This document shows positions 7,834 to 17,226 of a stretch of DNA of 64,000 nucleotides, one piece after another. Within the stretch, counting starts at the first letter, position 1; the number at the start of each line of letters is the position of its first letter. Source of the DNA: JAKAGZ01 sp963772675. GTDB lineage: Bacteria; Bacteroidota; Ignavibacteria; Ignavibacteriales; Ignavibacteriaceae. Below the pieces are notes generated by a model. That model was given only the letters and a program-made list of their open reading frames with translations. It was not told the origin of the DNA and did not search any database. Location: assembly GCA_963772675.1 (NCBI GenBank), contig CAVYYF010000006.1, positions 124,001 to 188,000 on the forward strand, read 5' to 3'. The translations under genes were made by a program, and so were the position numbers.

Positions 7834-9204
7834 TTATTGTTTAAGTAACTCAACGAATCTTTCTCCTTGTTTCCAGATATCGCCTGCACCCATTGTGATA
7901 ATTATATCATCTTTCTTTTTCAAATCATTCAAAATGTTTGGTAAATCATTATTATCTTTTACATAAACAACATTTTTATGCCCGAATTTTTTAGCGGCAT
8001 TTATAATCAACTCACCGGTGACTCCCTCAATAGGTTCTTCCCTAGCCGGATAAACATCTGTGCAAATGAAAACATCAGAATTCAAAAATGATCTCCCAAA
8101 TTCCTGGTAAAAATCCTTTGTCCTTGAATAAAGGTGCGGTTGGAAAACTGCAACCAGTCTTCTGTCCCAACCGGCTCTTATTCCTGCTAACACTACTGTA
8201 GTTTCTGTCGGATGATGCGCATAGTCATCTATAACCAAAACTTCCTTGTTATATTTTATTTCAAATCTTCTATAAACACCGGAAAATGATTCCAAAGCTT
8301 TTTTAATTGTTTTAAAATCGATTCCCAGCTCGTAGGCGATAGTAACTGCAACCAGTGAGTTTTTTACATTATGAAGTCCCGGAATCTTAAGCGTAATCTC
8401 ACCCAATTCTTTACAGTAATATTTCACAGTAAATGTACTGGAAAACTCACTATGTGAAATATTTATGGCCCTAATATCAGACTGAGTTGTTAATCCATAA
8501 GTGATCACTTTTTTATTGATCTGTGGAATTATATCCTGCAATGCCGGTTCATCCATGCAAAGGATTACAAATCCGTAAAAGGGGACTTTGTTTGCAAACT
8601 CTACAAAGGCTGATTTTATATCATTCAAATCTTTATATGTATCAAGATGTTCAGTTTCCAAAGTTGTTAAAGCCGCAATTGTTGGTGTTAGTTTCAAAAA
8701 CGTTCTGTCAAACTCATCAGCTTCAACTACAATGAATTCACCATTCCCGAGGCGTGCATTTGTTCCGCCAAGCCCGCTTAGTTTTCCACCAACGATAATA
8801 GTAGGATCAATCTTCCCCTCCGTCAGAGTTAAACCAACCATTGAAGTTGTCGTTGTTTTTCCGTGAGTTCCCGCAATTCCAATTCCGTATTGCATCCTCA
8901 TACATTCTGCAAGCATTTCTGATCTTTTTATAATCGGAATTTTCCTTTCAGAGGCTGCCTGTACTTCCGGGTTATCAGGAGTAACTGCAGATGAATAAAC
9001 AAGCACATCAGCATCCTTCAAATTTTCGGGTGAATGACCTTCATAAACTTTAATTCCAAGATCACTTAATCTTTTTGTTACTTCACTCAAAGATTTATCT
9101 GAACCGGAAATTTCAAACCCTCTGTTGAGGAGAATTTCAGCAATTCCACTCATGCCAATTCCACCAATTCCTACAAAGTGAACTTTTTTAATATTCTTGA
9201 ACAT
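7834..9204 (-). CDS. murC: UDP-N-acetylmuramate--L-alanine ligase
   Basis: The first Mur ligase adds L-Ala to UDP-MurNAc in the cytoplasm. The N-terminal Rossmann motif VGIGGIGMSGIAE (residues 11-23) and the ATP loop GTHGKTTTT (112-120) are clear, and DDYAHHPTE marks the central/C-terminal boundary as in other MurC proteins. Length 456 is typical. It overlaps the stop of the PH-like gene upstream by one base. Confidence 0.97.
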   Translation of the reverse strand: MFKNIKKVHFVGIGGIGMSGIAEILLNRGFEISGSDKSLSEVTKRLSDLGIKVYEGHSPENLKDADVLVYSSAVTPDNPEVQAASERKIPIIKRSEMLAECMRMQYGIGIAGTHGKTTTTSMVGLTLTEGKIDPTIIVGGKLSGLGGTNARLGNGEFIVVEADEFDRTFLKLTPTIAALTTLETEHLDTYKDLNDIKSAFVEFANKVPFYGFVILCMDEPALQDIIPQINKKVITYGLTTQSDIRAINISHSEFSSTFTVKYYCKELGEITLKIPGLHNVKNSLVAVTIAYELGIDFKTIKKALESFSGVYRRFEIKYNKEVLVIDDYAHHPTETTVVLAGIRAGWDRRLVAVFQPHLYSRTKDFYQEFGRSFLNSDVFICTDVYPAREEPIEGVTGELIINAAKKFGHKNVVYVKDNNDLPNILNDLKKKDDIIITMGAGDIWKQGERFVELLKQ

Positions 9205-9683
9205 TACTTGTTTTCTATTCCTGACTTTAATTCCTGAAATCTTTTTAATAACTCTTCGCCGTTTTCATAATCATATGGTCTGATTACAAGCAGTCGCCTT
9301 CTGTTTTTCAATTTTATTCTCACAATCTTAAAGACACCATTTTTACCTTTATTTTTTTCGCGGGAGATTTTCATTTTATTTATATCATCAAACCTGAATT
9401 CACGTACTCTAAAGCGATCGCCAAACGATATACTTAATTCACCAAACTTTAGATACCTGCTCTTGTAGAGATTAAACAAAAGACTAACCAGCGAAATAAT
9501 TACAATGAGAGCGAAGAAATAAATTATAGGATCACTAGTAATAAGCTTAAATGAACCCTCTACAAATTCTCCGCGGATCAATACGTACAACAGAAAAGCA
9601 ACGAAGTAAATAATCGTCGATAAATAATAGAACGACATCTTATATTTGAATATTTTATTATGATTAATTAAATCGTTACTCAT
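9204..9683 (-). CDS. Two-helix membrane protein with PH-like tail, in dcw cluster
   Basis: I do not recognise a named family with certainty. The 159-residue protein has two hydrophobic helices (about 18-36 and 53-72) followed by a soluble C-terminal segment (79-150) of alternating short beta strands (LSISFGDRFRVREFRFDDINKMKI, then FKIVRIKLKNRRRLLVIRP), the look of a bacterial PH (bPH2/YdbT-like) domain. It overlaps murG by four bases and murC by one, so it belongs to the division operon. A protein of the same architecture is encoded at 26877-27299. A role in envelope or divisome organisation is suggested only by position. Confidence 0.7.
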   Translation of the reverse strand: MSNDLINHNKIFKYKMSFYYLSTIIYFVAFLLYVLIRGEFVEGSFKLITSDPIIYFFALIVIISLVSLLFNLYKSRYLKFGELSISFGDRFRVREFRFDDINKMKISREKNKGKNGVFKIVRIKLKNRRRLLVIRPYDYENGEELLKRFQELKSGIENK

Positions 9684-10783
9684 ACAGCTTCAGCATATTT
9701 AATTGCATTTTGTGCTATAATATTTGCAGCATTTGGTTTGGCCAGATTCAGCGCATTGCTGCTTAAAGCAAATAATTTTTTCTCATCATTTAGTAATGAA
9801 ATTATTCTATCTGATATCATTCCCTTGAGATCTGTTTCGTCAATTAAAATTGCTGCCTCATTATCTAATAGAGATTTTGCATTATAATACTGGTGATTCT
9901 CTGCAACATTGGAGGAAGGAACCAAGATACAGGGAATCCCCAGCGTCAGAAGTTCTGCAATTGTTATTCCTCCTGCACGAGCCAGGAGAAGATCACAAGC
10001 AGAGTATGCAATATTCATTCTATCGATAAACGGAAATACCTTTATATTTTCGGAGGCAAAATTTTTGAATCCTTCATAACCATTTTTTCCAGTCTGCCAA
10101 ATAACCTGTACACTAGATTTTTCAAAATCTTTAACGGCACTCGCCATTGCTTCGTTGATTGCCCTCGCACCAAGACTGCCACCGACAGCAAATAGGGTTT
10201 TCTTATTTCCATTAAGTCCAAAATAATTTAAAGCTTCTTTTTTAGGAATCCGTTTTAAGCTCTCTCTCACCGGATTACCTGTTAAAAATAATTTTTCTTC
10301 ATTCCTGAAATATTTTTTTGAATCCTCAAAACTGATATGGATTTCATCAGCATAATTTTCGAGTAATCTTGTTGTAACTCCGGGGTAACTGTTTTGTTCA
10401 AGTAAAATAATTTTTGCTCCCATAATAGAAGCGCCAAAAATAGCCGGACCGGAAACATATCCGCCTGTTCCTATTGCTACTTTCGGTTTGAATTTCATAT
10501 TAATCACTATTGACTGAATTACTGACACAAATAGTTTTACCGGAAATAATAAATTTTCTGTATTGAATTTTCTTGCAAATCCCTTGATCCATATTGGACT
10601 AAATTTATAACCGAGTTCCGGAACGATTTTACCTTCAATTTTAGTTTTCGTACCGATAAATAATATTTCAGCTTCAGGGACAAGAGATTTAATCTTTTCT
10701 GCAACAGCCACAGCTGGAAATAAATGTCCGCCCGTACCGCCGCCTGCGAACAAGAACCTGTATTTATTTTCTTTTCCACTCAT
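9680..10783 (-). CDS. murG: Lipid II synthase, N-acetylglucosaminyltransferase MurG
   Basis: GT28 enzyme that transfers GlcNAc from UDP-GlcNAc to lipid I at the inner face of the membrane. The N-terminal acceptor-site glycine loop GGGTGGHLFPAVA is at residues 14-26. The donor-site signature ARAGGITIAELLTLGIPCILVP is in the C-terminal half. Length 367 is typical. It overlaps ftsW by four bases. Confidence 0.97.
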   Translation of the reverse strand: MSGKENKYRFLFAGGGTGGHLFPAVAVAEKIKSLVPEAEILFIGTKTKIEGKIVPELGYKFSPIWIKGFARKFNTENLLFPVKLFVSVIQSIVINMKFKPKVAIGTGGYVSGPAIFGASIMGAKIILLEQNSYPGVTTRLLENYADEIHISFEDSKKYFRNEEKLFLTGNPVRESLKRIPKKEALNYFGLNGNKKTLFAVGGSLGARAINEAMASAVKDFEKSSVQVIWQTGKNGYEGFKNFASENIKVFPFIDRMNIAYSACDLLLARAGGITIAELLTLGIPCILVPSSNVAENHQYYNAKSLLDNEAAILIDETDLKGMISDRIISLLNDEKKLFALSSNALNLAKPNAANIIAQNAIKYAEAV

Positions 10784-11919
10784 CCTTCTCCTTTATTAAC
10801 TAAAGATGCTAAATTGGCATTATTAGCTGCGTTTTGTTTTTTAGCATTCGAATAAGCGATGTTCACCAAAATTCCAACAGAGATGCACAAAAAGATCAAT
10901 GATGTACCACCGTAGCTAATAAACGGTAAAGGCAATCCGGTTGTAGGTACAAGTCCGGTTGCAACTGCCGCGTTGATAAATGCATAAAGAATAATCGAGA
11001 AGGTGATACCAAACGCAAGAAGCTGCCCGAAAGTGTCTTTCGTTTTCTTTGCTATAATTATTCCGGCGATAAATAAAACAAGGTAACTGAGTAACACTAT
11101 GAAAGAGCCAATGAAACCAAGCTCTTCACCAACGATGGCAAAAATGAAATCTCCGTAAGATTCAGGTAAAAACAGGTTACTTTGCATGCTATGACCAAGC
11201 CCTACGCCAAATATTCCGCCGCTTCCGAGTCCGAGTAATGCTTGTTTAACCTGGATATTTGCTGATCCGCCATTATTAATTGCACTAATAAAAGTTAGAA
11301 TTCTTTCTCTTGAGTGTGTAAACAACATCGCAGCAGAAGCACCTGCAAGTAGACACAAGAATGCTGTGCCCGTGATGTGTGTTAACTTGGCACCGCCGAT
11401 ATACAGTAGTACAAAAGAAATAAATACGAGCAAAATTCCGTTGCTTACGTTAGGTTGAATGAGTATTAAACCTGAAATTATTAGCACCCAAAACAATAAA
11501 TAGAGGAAACCCTCTTTATAAATTTTTAATGTATCACCTTTATCTTCAATCATTGCTGCAAGGTGAATTATTAAAACCAGCTTGGCTATATCAGCTGGTT
11601 GAAAAGAAAAGAATCCAAGATTAATCCATCTGCCGGCACCCTTAATATTATGCGCAAAGAATAAAGTCAGTACCAAAATAATCGTCATTAAGATTATAGC
11701 CGGCTTACTGAACTCCTTATAAATTTCATACGGTATTGCACAGAAAAAAATCATTGCGAGTATTCCAAGTATCACCTTGAATAAATGAGAATTAAACAGG
11801 TGAAACAGACTATCAAATCTTATAGCGCTGTAAGTGCTGCTGGCACTCATAACAATAATTAACCCAAGCAGCATTAAAGCAAAAACATCAAAAAATATTG
11901 TTAAACCTAGTTTTTTCAT
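10780..11919 (-). CDS. ftsW: Peptidoglycan glycosyltransferase FtsW
   Basis: SEDS-family polytopic membrane enzyme that polymerises lipid II at the septum together with the class B PBP encoded upstream. The 379-residue protein has about ten hydrophobic segments and the SEDS hallmark TGLPLPFISYGGTSLIF near the C-terminus. Position between murD and murG favours FtsW over RodA. It abuts murD directly (11919/11920). Confidence 0.96.
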   Translation of the reverse strand: MKKLGLTIFFDVFALMLLGLIIVMSASSTYSAIRFDSLFHLFNSHLFKVILGILAMIFFCAIPYEIYKEFSKPAIILMTIILVLTLFFAHNIKGAGRWINLGFFSFQPADIAKLVLIIHLAAMIEDKGDTLKIYKEGFLYLLFWVLIISGLILIQPNVSNGILLVFISFVLLYIGGAKLTHITGTAFLCLLAGASAAMLFTHSRERILTFISAINNGGSANIQVKQALLGLGSGGIFGVGLGHSMQSNLFLPESYGDFIFAIVGEELGFIGSFIVLLSYLVLFIAGIIIAKKTKDTFGQLLAFGITFSIILYAFINAAVATGLVPTTGLPLPFISYGGTSLIFLCISVGILVNIAYSNAKKQNAANNANLASLVNKGEG

Positions 11920-13266
11920 TTACAGTTTATTTACAGAGTCCTTAAATACCCTACCTCTTTGTTGATAGTCCTCAAACTGATCAAAACTTGCACAAGCAGG
12001 AGATAGCAATACTACTTCACCTTGCCTGGCTTCTTTACTTGCAGAAGAAACTGCATCCTGTAAAGATTTTTCCATCTCTACTTTTACATCGTGGTGGAAA
12101 AAGTTAAAGACCTTATCTGCTGATGAACCGATTGCATATATTTTTTTTACTTTTTGAAGTACAAGTTCTTTTATCTGGTCATAATCGTTTCCTTTATCCT
12201 GTCCACCAAGTATCAGAAAAATAGATTCATCAAAACTCCTTAGTGCATACCAAACAGAATCAACATTAGTAGCTTTAGAATCATTTATATACCTGACGCC
12301 ATCAAGCTCGCGAACAAATTCTAATCTGTGTTCAACACCCTTAAAAGATTTCAGCCCTTCTATTATTTTGTCATTATCAAAGTTGAATATTTTCATTGCA
12401 CTTATAGCAGCCATTGCATTTGCAAGGTTATGTTCACCTGGAATAGAGATATCACTTACCTCACATTCAAATTCAGTTTGTCCATTTTTATTGTAAACCA
12501 CTTTCTCATTTAATCTGAAACATCCATTCTGCTGACTTTCATTTAAAGAGAAATAAAAATCCTGACTCTCATATGGTGAGATATACTTATCAATAGTTTT
12601 ATCATCTTTATTAAGTATCACGTAGTCAGAATCGTCCTGGTTTTTAAATATTCTAAACTTTGAATAGATGTAATTTTCAAACTTGTTTTCATATCGGTTT
12701 AAATGATCCGGTGTAATATTTAATATTGCCGCAACCTTTGGCTTAAATTCATCAATCATATCCAGTTGAAAACTTGAAATTTCAAGAGCGACGAATTCAT
12801 TTTCTTTTACATCCGAAGCAATTTCTGAAAATGCTTCTCCTATATTTCCGACTACATAAGCTTTTGCTCCACACGATTTCAATAAATGTCCGCATAAACT
12901 GGTTGTGGTTGTCTTGCCATTTGTACCGGTTATTGCAATAATATTTCCTTTGCAAAAGGCAGATGCCAATTCAACTTCTCCAATTACTTTAATATTTTTT
13001 TCTTTTGCTGTCACAATTACCTTTGAATCTGATGGAACGCCAGGGCTGACAATCATTAAATCGCAATCAAAAACTTTTTCAGAATGATGGCCAGTCTCGA
13101 ATTCAATTTCATTTTCTTTAAGAGCTTTTATTTGCTTCTCCAATTTTTTCGCATCACCTGAATCACTAACAAACGGCTTTCCACCTAATTTCTTTACCAG
13201 TTTTGCTGCGCCTGTTCCGCTTCTTACTGCACCAATTATCGATATTTTCTTCCCTGAAATTTCCAT
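11920..13266 (-). CDS. murD: UDP-N-acetylmuramoylalanine--D-glutamate ligase
   Basis: Adds D-Glu to UDP-MurNAc-Ala. The best start is ATG 13266, which overlaps the mraY stop (TAATG) and begins MEISGKKISIIGAVRSGTGA; an open frame continues 87 bases upstream inside mraY but encodes nothing MurD-like. This gives 448 residues, the usual size. The ATP loop GTNGKTTTTSL and NITPDHLNRY are typical. It lies between mraY and ftsW. Confidence 0.96.
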   Translation of the reverse strand: MEISGKKISIIGAVRSGTGAAKLVKKLGGKPFVSDSGDAKKLEKQIKALKENEIEFETGHHSEKVFDCDLMIVSPGVPSDSKVIVTAKEKNIKVIGEVELASAFCKGNIIAITGTNGKTTTTSLCGHLLKSCGAKAYVVGNIGEAFSEIASDVKENEFVALEISSFQLDMIDEFKPKVAAILNITPDHLNRYENKFENYIYSKFRIFKNQDDSDYVILNKDDKTIDKYISPYESQDFYFSLNESQQNGCFRLNEKVVYNKNGQTEFECEVSDISIPGEHNLANAMAAISAMKIFNFDNDKIIEGLKSFKGVEHRLEFVRELDGVRYINDSKATNVDSVWYALRSFDESIFLILGGQDKGNDYDQIKELVLQKVKKIYAIGSSADKVFNFFHHDVKVEMEKSLQDAVSSASKEARQGEVVLLSPACASFDQFEDYQQRGRVFKDSVNKL

Positions 13267-14375
13267 TAACGTATCTTGAATGAAGCAAGACTCACAATTG
13301 CCAGAATTATCGCAATTATATAAAAGCGCGTTACTATTTTTGGTTCCGGCCAACCCAGCATTTCAAAATGATGATGCATCGGAGCCATCTTAAAAATTCT
13401 TTTCCCTTCACCATATTTCTTTTTAGTATACTTGAAATACGATCTTTGTATAATCACTGAGATAGTTTCCATAAAAAATATTCCGCCAAGAATTGGTATC
13501 AGCAATTCCTTTCTGACCAAAACTGAAATAATTCCAAAGGCTCCTCCAAGAGCCAGCGAGCCTGTATCTCCCATAAAAACCTGTGCGGGATAAGAATTAA
13601 ACCAAAGAAATCCAAGCGATGCCCCTATTACCGCTGAAATAAATACAGTCAATTCACCAGCACCTGGTAGAAAAATTATATCGAGATATCTTGAATAAAT
13701 TGCGTTACCGCTCACGTAAGCAATAACAGCAAGAGTAAGCATCACGATTGTTGTAATTCCTATTGCCAATCCATCAAGACCATCTGTAAGGTTCACAGCG
13801 TTAGAGGTTGCCGCAATTATAAAAACCACTGCAGGCACATAAAAAATTGACAGATTGAGATTAACACTTTTCAAAAACGGAACAGTTGTTAAAGTACTGA
13901 AACCTTTAAATTCAGGAGTAAAATAAATTACACAACCGATTATCAATCCTATGGAAACCTGTCCAAGTAGTTTGTATCTTGCTATCAATCCATTTGGTAA
14001 TTTCTTTACTACTTTCAAATAGTCGTCGAGAAAGCCAACAGCACTTAACCAAATCGTTCCAGCCAGAATTAGAATTACATATATACTCTTTAAATCACCC
14101 CATAAGAGTACGGGAACTACAACGGAGATTATTAATATTATTCCGCCCATAGTTGGAGTGCCGGCCTTAGACCAATGTGATTTTGGTCCATCTTCTTTTT
14201 TTGCTTCGCCGATCTGGTGCTTCTGCAAAATCTTAATGATTTTCGGTCCAAGATAAAATGCCAGGAATAACGCAGTAATTGCGGCCAAGGCAGACCTGAA
14301 CGTCAAGAACCTAAACACCTTAAATCCAGGCGGGCTGAATACTTTGTTTATATAGTCAAATAAATAGTAAAGCAT
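13266..14375 (-). CDS. mraY: Phospho-N-acetylmuramoyl-pentapeptide transferase
   Basis: Integral membrane enzyme that makes lipid I from UDP-MurNAc-pentapeptide and undecaprenyl phosphate. About ten transmembrane segments are visible, with catalytic motifs DDYLK, NLTDGLDGLA and MGDTGSLALGG, and the MHHHFE loop near the end. Length is 369 residues. Start and stop each overlap the neighbours (murF, murD) by one base. Confidence 0.97.
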   Translation of the reverse strand: MLYYLFDYINKVFSPPGFKVFRFLTFRSALAAITALFLAFYLGPKIIKILQKHQIGEAKKEDGPKSHWSKAGTPTMGGIILIISVVVPVLLWGDLKSIYVILILAGTIWLSAVGFLDDYLKVVKKLPNGLIARYKLLGQVSIGLIIGCVIYFTPEFKGFSTLTTVPFLKSVNLNLSIFYVPAVVFIIAATSNAVNLTDGLDGLAIGITTIVMLTLAVIAYVSGNAIYSRYLDIIFLPGAGELTVFISAVIGASLGFLWFNSYPAQVFMGDTGSLALGGAFGIISVLVRKELLIPILGGIFFMETISVIIQRSYFKYTKKKYGEGKRIFKMAPMHHHFEMLGWPEPKIVTRFYIIAIILAIVSLASFKIR

Positions 14376-15766
14376 TAGCCGTTAATTTTATCCTCAATTA
14401 CTTTTACAAATTCTTCCATTTTCATTCCGCGTGAACCTTTCACTAATATCACAGAGTTTTCGAAATTATAATTCGAAAGAGACTTTCTCATTCCAAATCT
14501 GTTTGAAAAATGATTAGCTATTAATTGTCCTCTTTTTAATTCATTATGTAGATCCCACATCAATGTGCCGATTGTCATAACTTCATCTATTTTATTCTGT
14601 TTAATTACCTGAGCCAATTTTTTATGAAGCATCCTTCCTTCTGTACCAAGCTCAAACATATCTCCGAGAACAGCTATCTTTTTTCTTCCCTTAGAGATCT
14701 TGTTCAACAACTCAATTGAATATCTCATTGATTCAGGGTTTGCGTTATAGGTATCATTAATTAACGTTATTCGTTTTTTATAATTTTTAATGTTTAGTCT
14801 TTTATCTACACTTTTAATCTTTTTAATGCCTCTTAGTATTTGGGCTTTATTTAAGCCCAGCTTGAAAGCTACAGCAGAGGCGGCTAATAAATTTCTTGCA
14901 TTTTGCTCCCCATAAAAGAACGCACCACTGATTTTCGTATTCTTATATTTTACTTCAACAATCTCTTTCCCACCTTTATCAGTTCCTCTTAAATTCCCAT
15001 TAATAATAGTATCCGAACTAAATGAGTATGAAATTCTGTTCTTATAATTTGGAAAAAATTTTTTTAGCATCGGATCATCGTAATTCACGAACAAAGTTCC
15101 GTTGTTTCTCTTAGTAGCCTCAAACAGAGCAATTTTTTCTTTCAGCACACCTTTTTTATTTTTTAGAAATTCGAGATGAGAATTTCCAATGTTTGTTATC
15201 AATGCGTAATCCGGTTCAGCGATTTTTGATGTATAGCTTATTTCGCCGAAATGATTCGTCCCAAGTTCCAAAACTAAAACCTGATGTTTGTGATTTGTAC
15301 TCAAAATCGTTAAAGGCACACCAATGTGATTATTATTATTTAGTATCGTTTTATTCACTTTGTATTTTTCACTCAATAAAAAGGCTATCATCTCTTTTGT
15401 CGATGTCTTTCCTGCGCTACCTGTTATTCCAATAACCTTCGCATTTAATTTCCTTCTCCACATTTTTGCAAGATCACCATAGCCTTTGATAGTATCTTTA
15501 ACCGTTATTACCGGCAAGTTCAGGTCATCGTAATTTTTATATTTATTTTCGTTCAACATTACAGCGGAAACACCTTTTTTAATTACTTGCCTGATAAAAT
15601 CGTGACCGTCAAATTTTTCACCTTTAATCGCTACAAACAGAGATTTTTTTTTTATTTTTCTTGAGTCAATTGAGACCGAACTAACTGATCTATAATTATC
15701 AGGATTATAAATAACAGCGCCTGGTATTTCGAAAATGTCTTCAAGTGTTAATCGCATTTTTTTCAC
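14375..15766 (-). CDS. murF: UDP-MurNAc-tripeptide--D-Ala-D-Ala ligase
   Basis: Adds D-Ala-D-Ala to complete the pentapeptide. The ATP loop is GITGSAGKTSTKEM, LELGTNHFGEI is the MurF-type central-domain motif, and NDTYNANPESM is a strong MurF signature. Length 463 is normal. ATG 15766 overlaps murE by four bases; a second ATG three codons downstream (MRLTLEDI) is also possible. Confidence 0.96.
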   Translation of the reverse strand: MKKMRLTLEDIFEIPGAVIYNPDNYRSVSSVSIDSRKIKKKSLFVAIKGEKFDGHDFIRQVIKKGVSAVMLNENKYKNYDDLNLPVITVKDTIKGYGDLAKMWRRKLNAKVIGITGSAGKTSTKEMIAFLLSEKYKVNKTILNNNNHIGVPLTILSTNHKHQVLVLELGTNHFGEISYTSKIAEPDYALITNIGNSHLEFLKNKKGVLKEKIALFEATKRNNGTLFVNYDDPMLKKFFPNYKNRISYSFSSDTIINGNLRGTDKGGKEIVEVKYKNTKISGAFFYGEQNARNLLAASAVAFKLGLNKAQILRGIKKIKSVDKRLNIKNYKKRITLINDTYNANPESMRYSIELLNKISKGRKKIAVLGDMFELGTEGRMLHKKLAQVIKQNKIDEVMTIGTLMWDLHNELKRGQLIANHFSNRFGMRKSLSNYNFENSVILVKGSRGMKMEEFVKVIEDKING

Positions 15767-17226
15767 AAATATTTTCGCGCAACTTCCTGATCTGAAAAAT
15801 GTTTCCTGACTCCTTTAATCTCCTGGTAACTCTCGTGTCCTTTTCCTGCGACCAAAATCACAGCGTTGTCTTCCGAATCCTCAATTGCTTTTTTTATTGC
15901 CTGTTCCCGATCCGCAATAACTTCAAAATTGTCTGATGTGATTCCCCTTTTTATATCTTCAATTATTTCAAGCGGATTTTCAAATCTTGGATTATCTGAG
16001 GTCACAAACGCTTTCTTGCTGTATCCAGCAGCAATCTTTCCCATAACGGGTCTTTTGCTTTTATCTCGATTACCGCCACAACCGAAAACTGTATAAACAG
16101 GATTTTTGTCTTTCACAATTTCTTTAATAGCTTGTAATGTTTTTTCAAGACTGTCTGCTGTGTGCGAATAGTCAATTATAACTTTCTTTGAACCTTCTCC
16201 TATAATTTCAAATCTTCCGGAAACCTGCTTTGTATTTTTGATTCCTTCTACGGCTTTATCTTCTTTTACTCCTAATAAAACAGAAACAGCGAAGGCTGCC
16301 CCTGCGTTGTAAGCGTTAAACTCACCAACAAGAGAAGTACTTGCTGGATATTCGACTCCATTTCGTTTAATAATAAAACTTGTACCGTTCATGTCATATT
16401 GGATATCCTTCAAAATAAAATCTGCATCTGAGGTTGTTCCATAAGAAAATAATTTTGCTTTAGAGTCCTTTATAAGCATTTTACTGCTTTTGTCATCTGA
16501 ATTGTAAACACCATATGCAGATTGTGACAGGGAATCAAAAAGTATTTTTTTCGCACCAAGGTAATTCTCAAAATTTTCGTGAAAGTCCAGATGATCCGAT
16601 GTTATGTTTGTAAATACTGCTGCTGCGAAATTTAGATTATAAGTTCTTTTCAAGACCAGTGAATGAGATGATGCTTCCATTACTGCATATCCGCAGCCAC
16701 GATTGAACATTTCCAACAAAAGCTCATTCATATCATTTGATTCCGGTGTTGTCAAGGTGGAATTCAATTTTTCGCTTCCAATATAGTTTGATATTGTCCC
16801 GGTCAATCCTGTATTATACCCAGCTGTTTCAAGTATACTTTTTACAAAATAAGATGTTGTAGTTTTTCCATTTGTACCGGTAATACCAATAAGCTTCAGT
16901 TTATTTGATGGTTCTTTAAAAAAATAGTTTGACAACTCTGCCAAAGCTATTCTGCTATCATTCACAAGTACTTTTGCTGAGCCCTGGCGAAGGAAAATAT
17001 CTTCAGGAACAGCATTATTATCTTCCAGTACTACAGCGAGTGCACCCTTATTTATTGCATCCAAAATAAATTTGTGCCCATCTGTATTAAAACCTTTGAC
17101 CGCAACGAATATCGAATTCTTTTTGACTTTTCTCGAGTCATAAACAATCGAAGCAACATCTTTTCTTTGTACCTGCCCAATAACCTGGATTGCATGAACG
17201 CTATTTAATAATTGAGTCAATTCCAT
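15763..17226 (-). CDS. murE: UDP-MurNAc-dipeptide--meso-diaminopimelate ligase
   Basis: Adds the third residue of the peptide stem. The ATP loop is GITGTNGKTTTSYF. The sequence TSDNPRFENP carries the DNPR motif that selects meso-diaminopimelate, so the organism probably has mDAP-type (Gram-negative style) peptidoglycan. At 487 residues it has the usual length. Its start overlaps the ftsI stop by one base. Confidence 0.97.
   Translation of the reverse strand: MELTQLLNSVHAIQVIGQVQRKDVASIVYDSRKVKKNSIFVAVKGFNTDGHKFILDAINKGALAVVLEDNNAVPEDIFLRQGSAKVLVNDSRIALAELSNYFFKEPSNKLKLIGITGTNGKTTTSYFVKSILETAGYNTGLTGTISNYIGSEKLNSTLTTPESNDMNELLLEMFNRGCGYAVMEASSHSLVLKRTYNLNFAAAVFTNITSDHLDFHENFENYLGAKKILFDSLSQSAYGVYNSDDKSSKMLIKDSKAKLFSYGTTSDADFILKDIQYDMNGTSFIIKRNGVEYPASTSLVGEFNAYNAGAAFAVSVLLGVKEDKAVEGIKNTKQVSGRFEIIGEGSKKVIIDYSHTADSLEKTLQAIKEIVKDKNPVYTVFGCGGNRDKSKRPVMGKIAAGYSKKAFVTSDNPRFENPLEIIEDIKRGITSDNFEVIADREQAIKKAIEDSEDNAVILVAGKGHESYQEIKGVRKHFSDQEVARKYL

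Noticed and set aside
11920..13353. Longer murD with start at 13353
   Set aside because: The extra 29 residues lie inside mraY in another frame and do not resemble MurD; ATG 13266 overlaps the mraY stop as expected.
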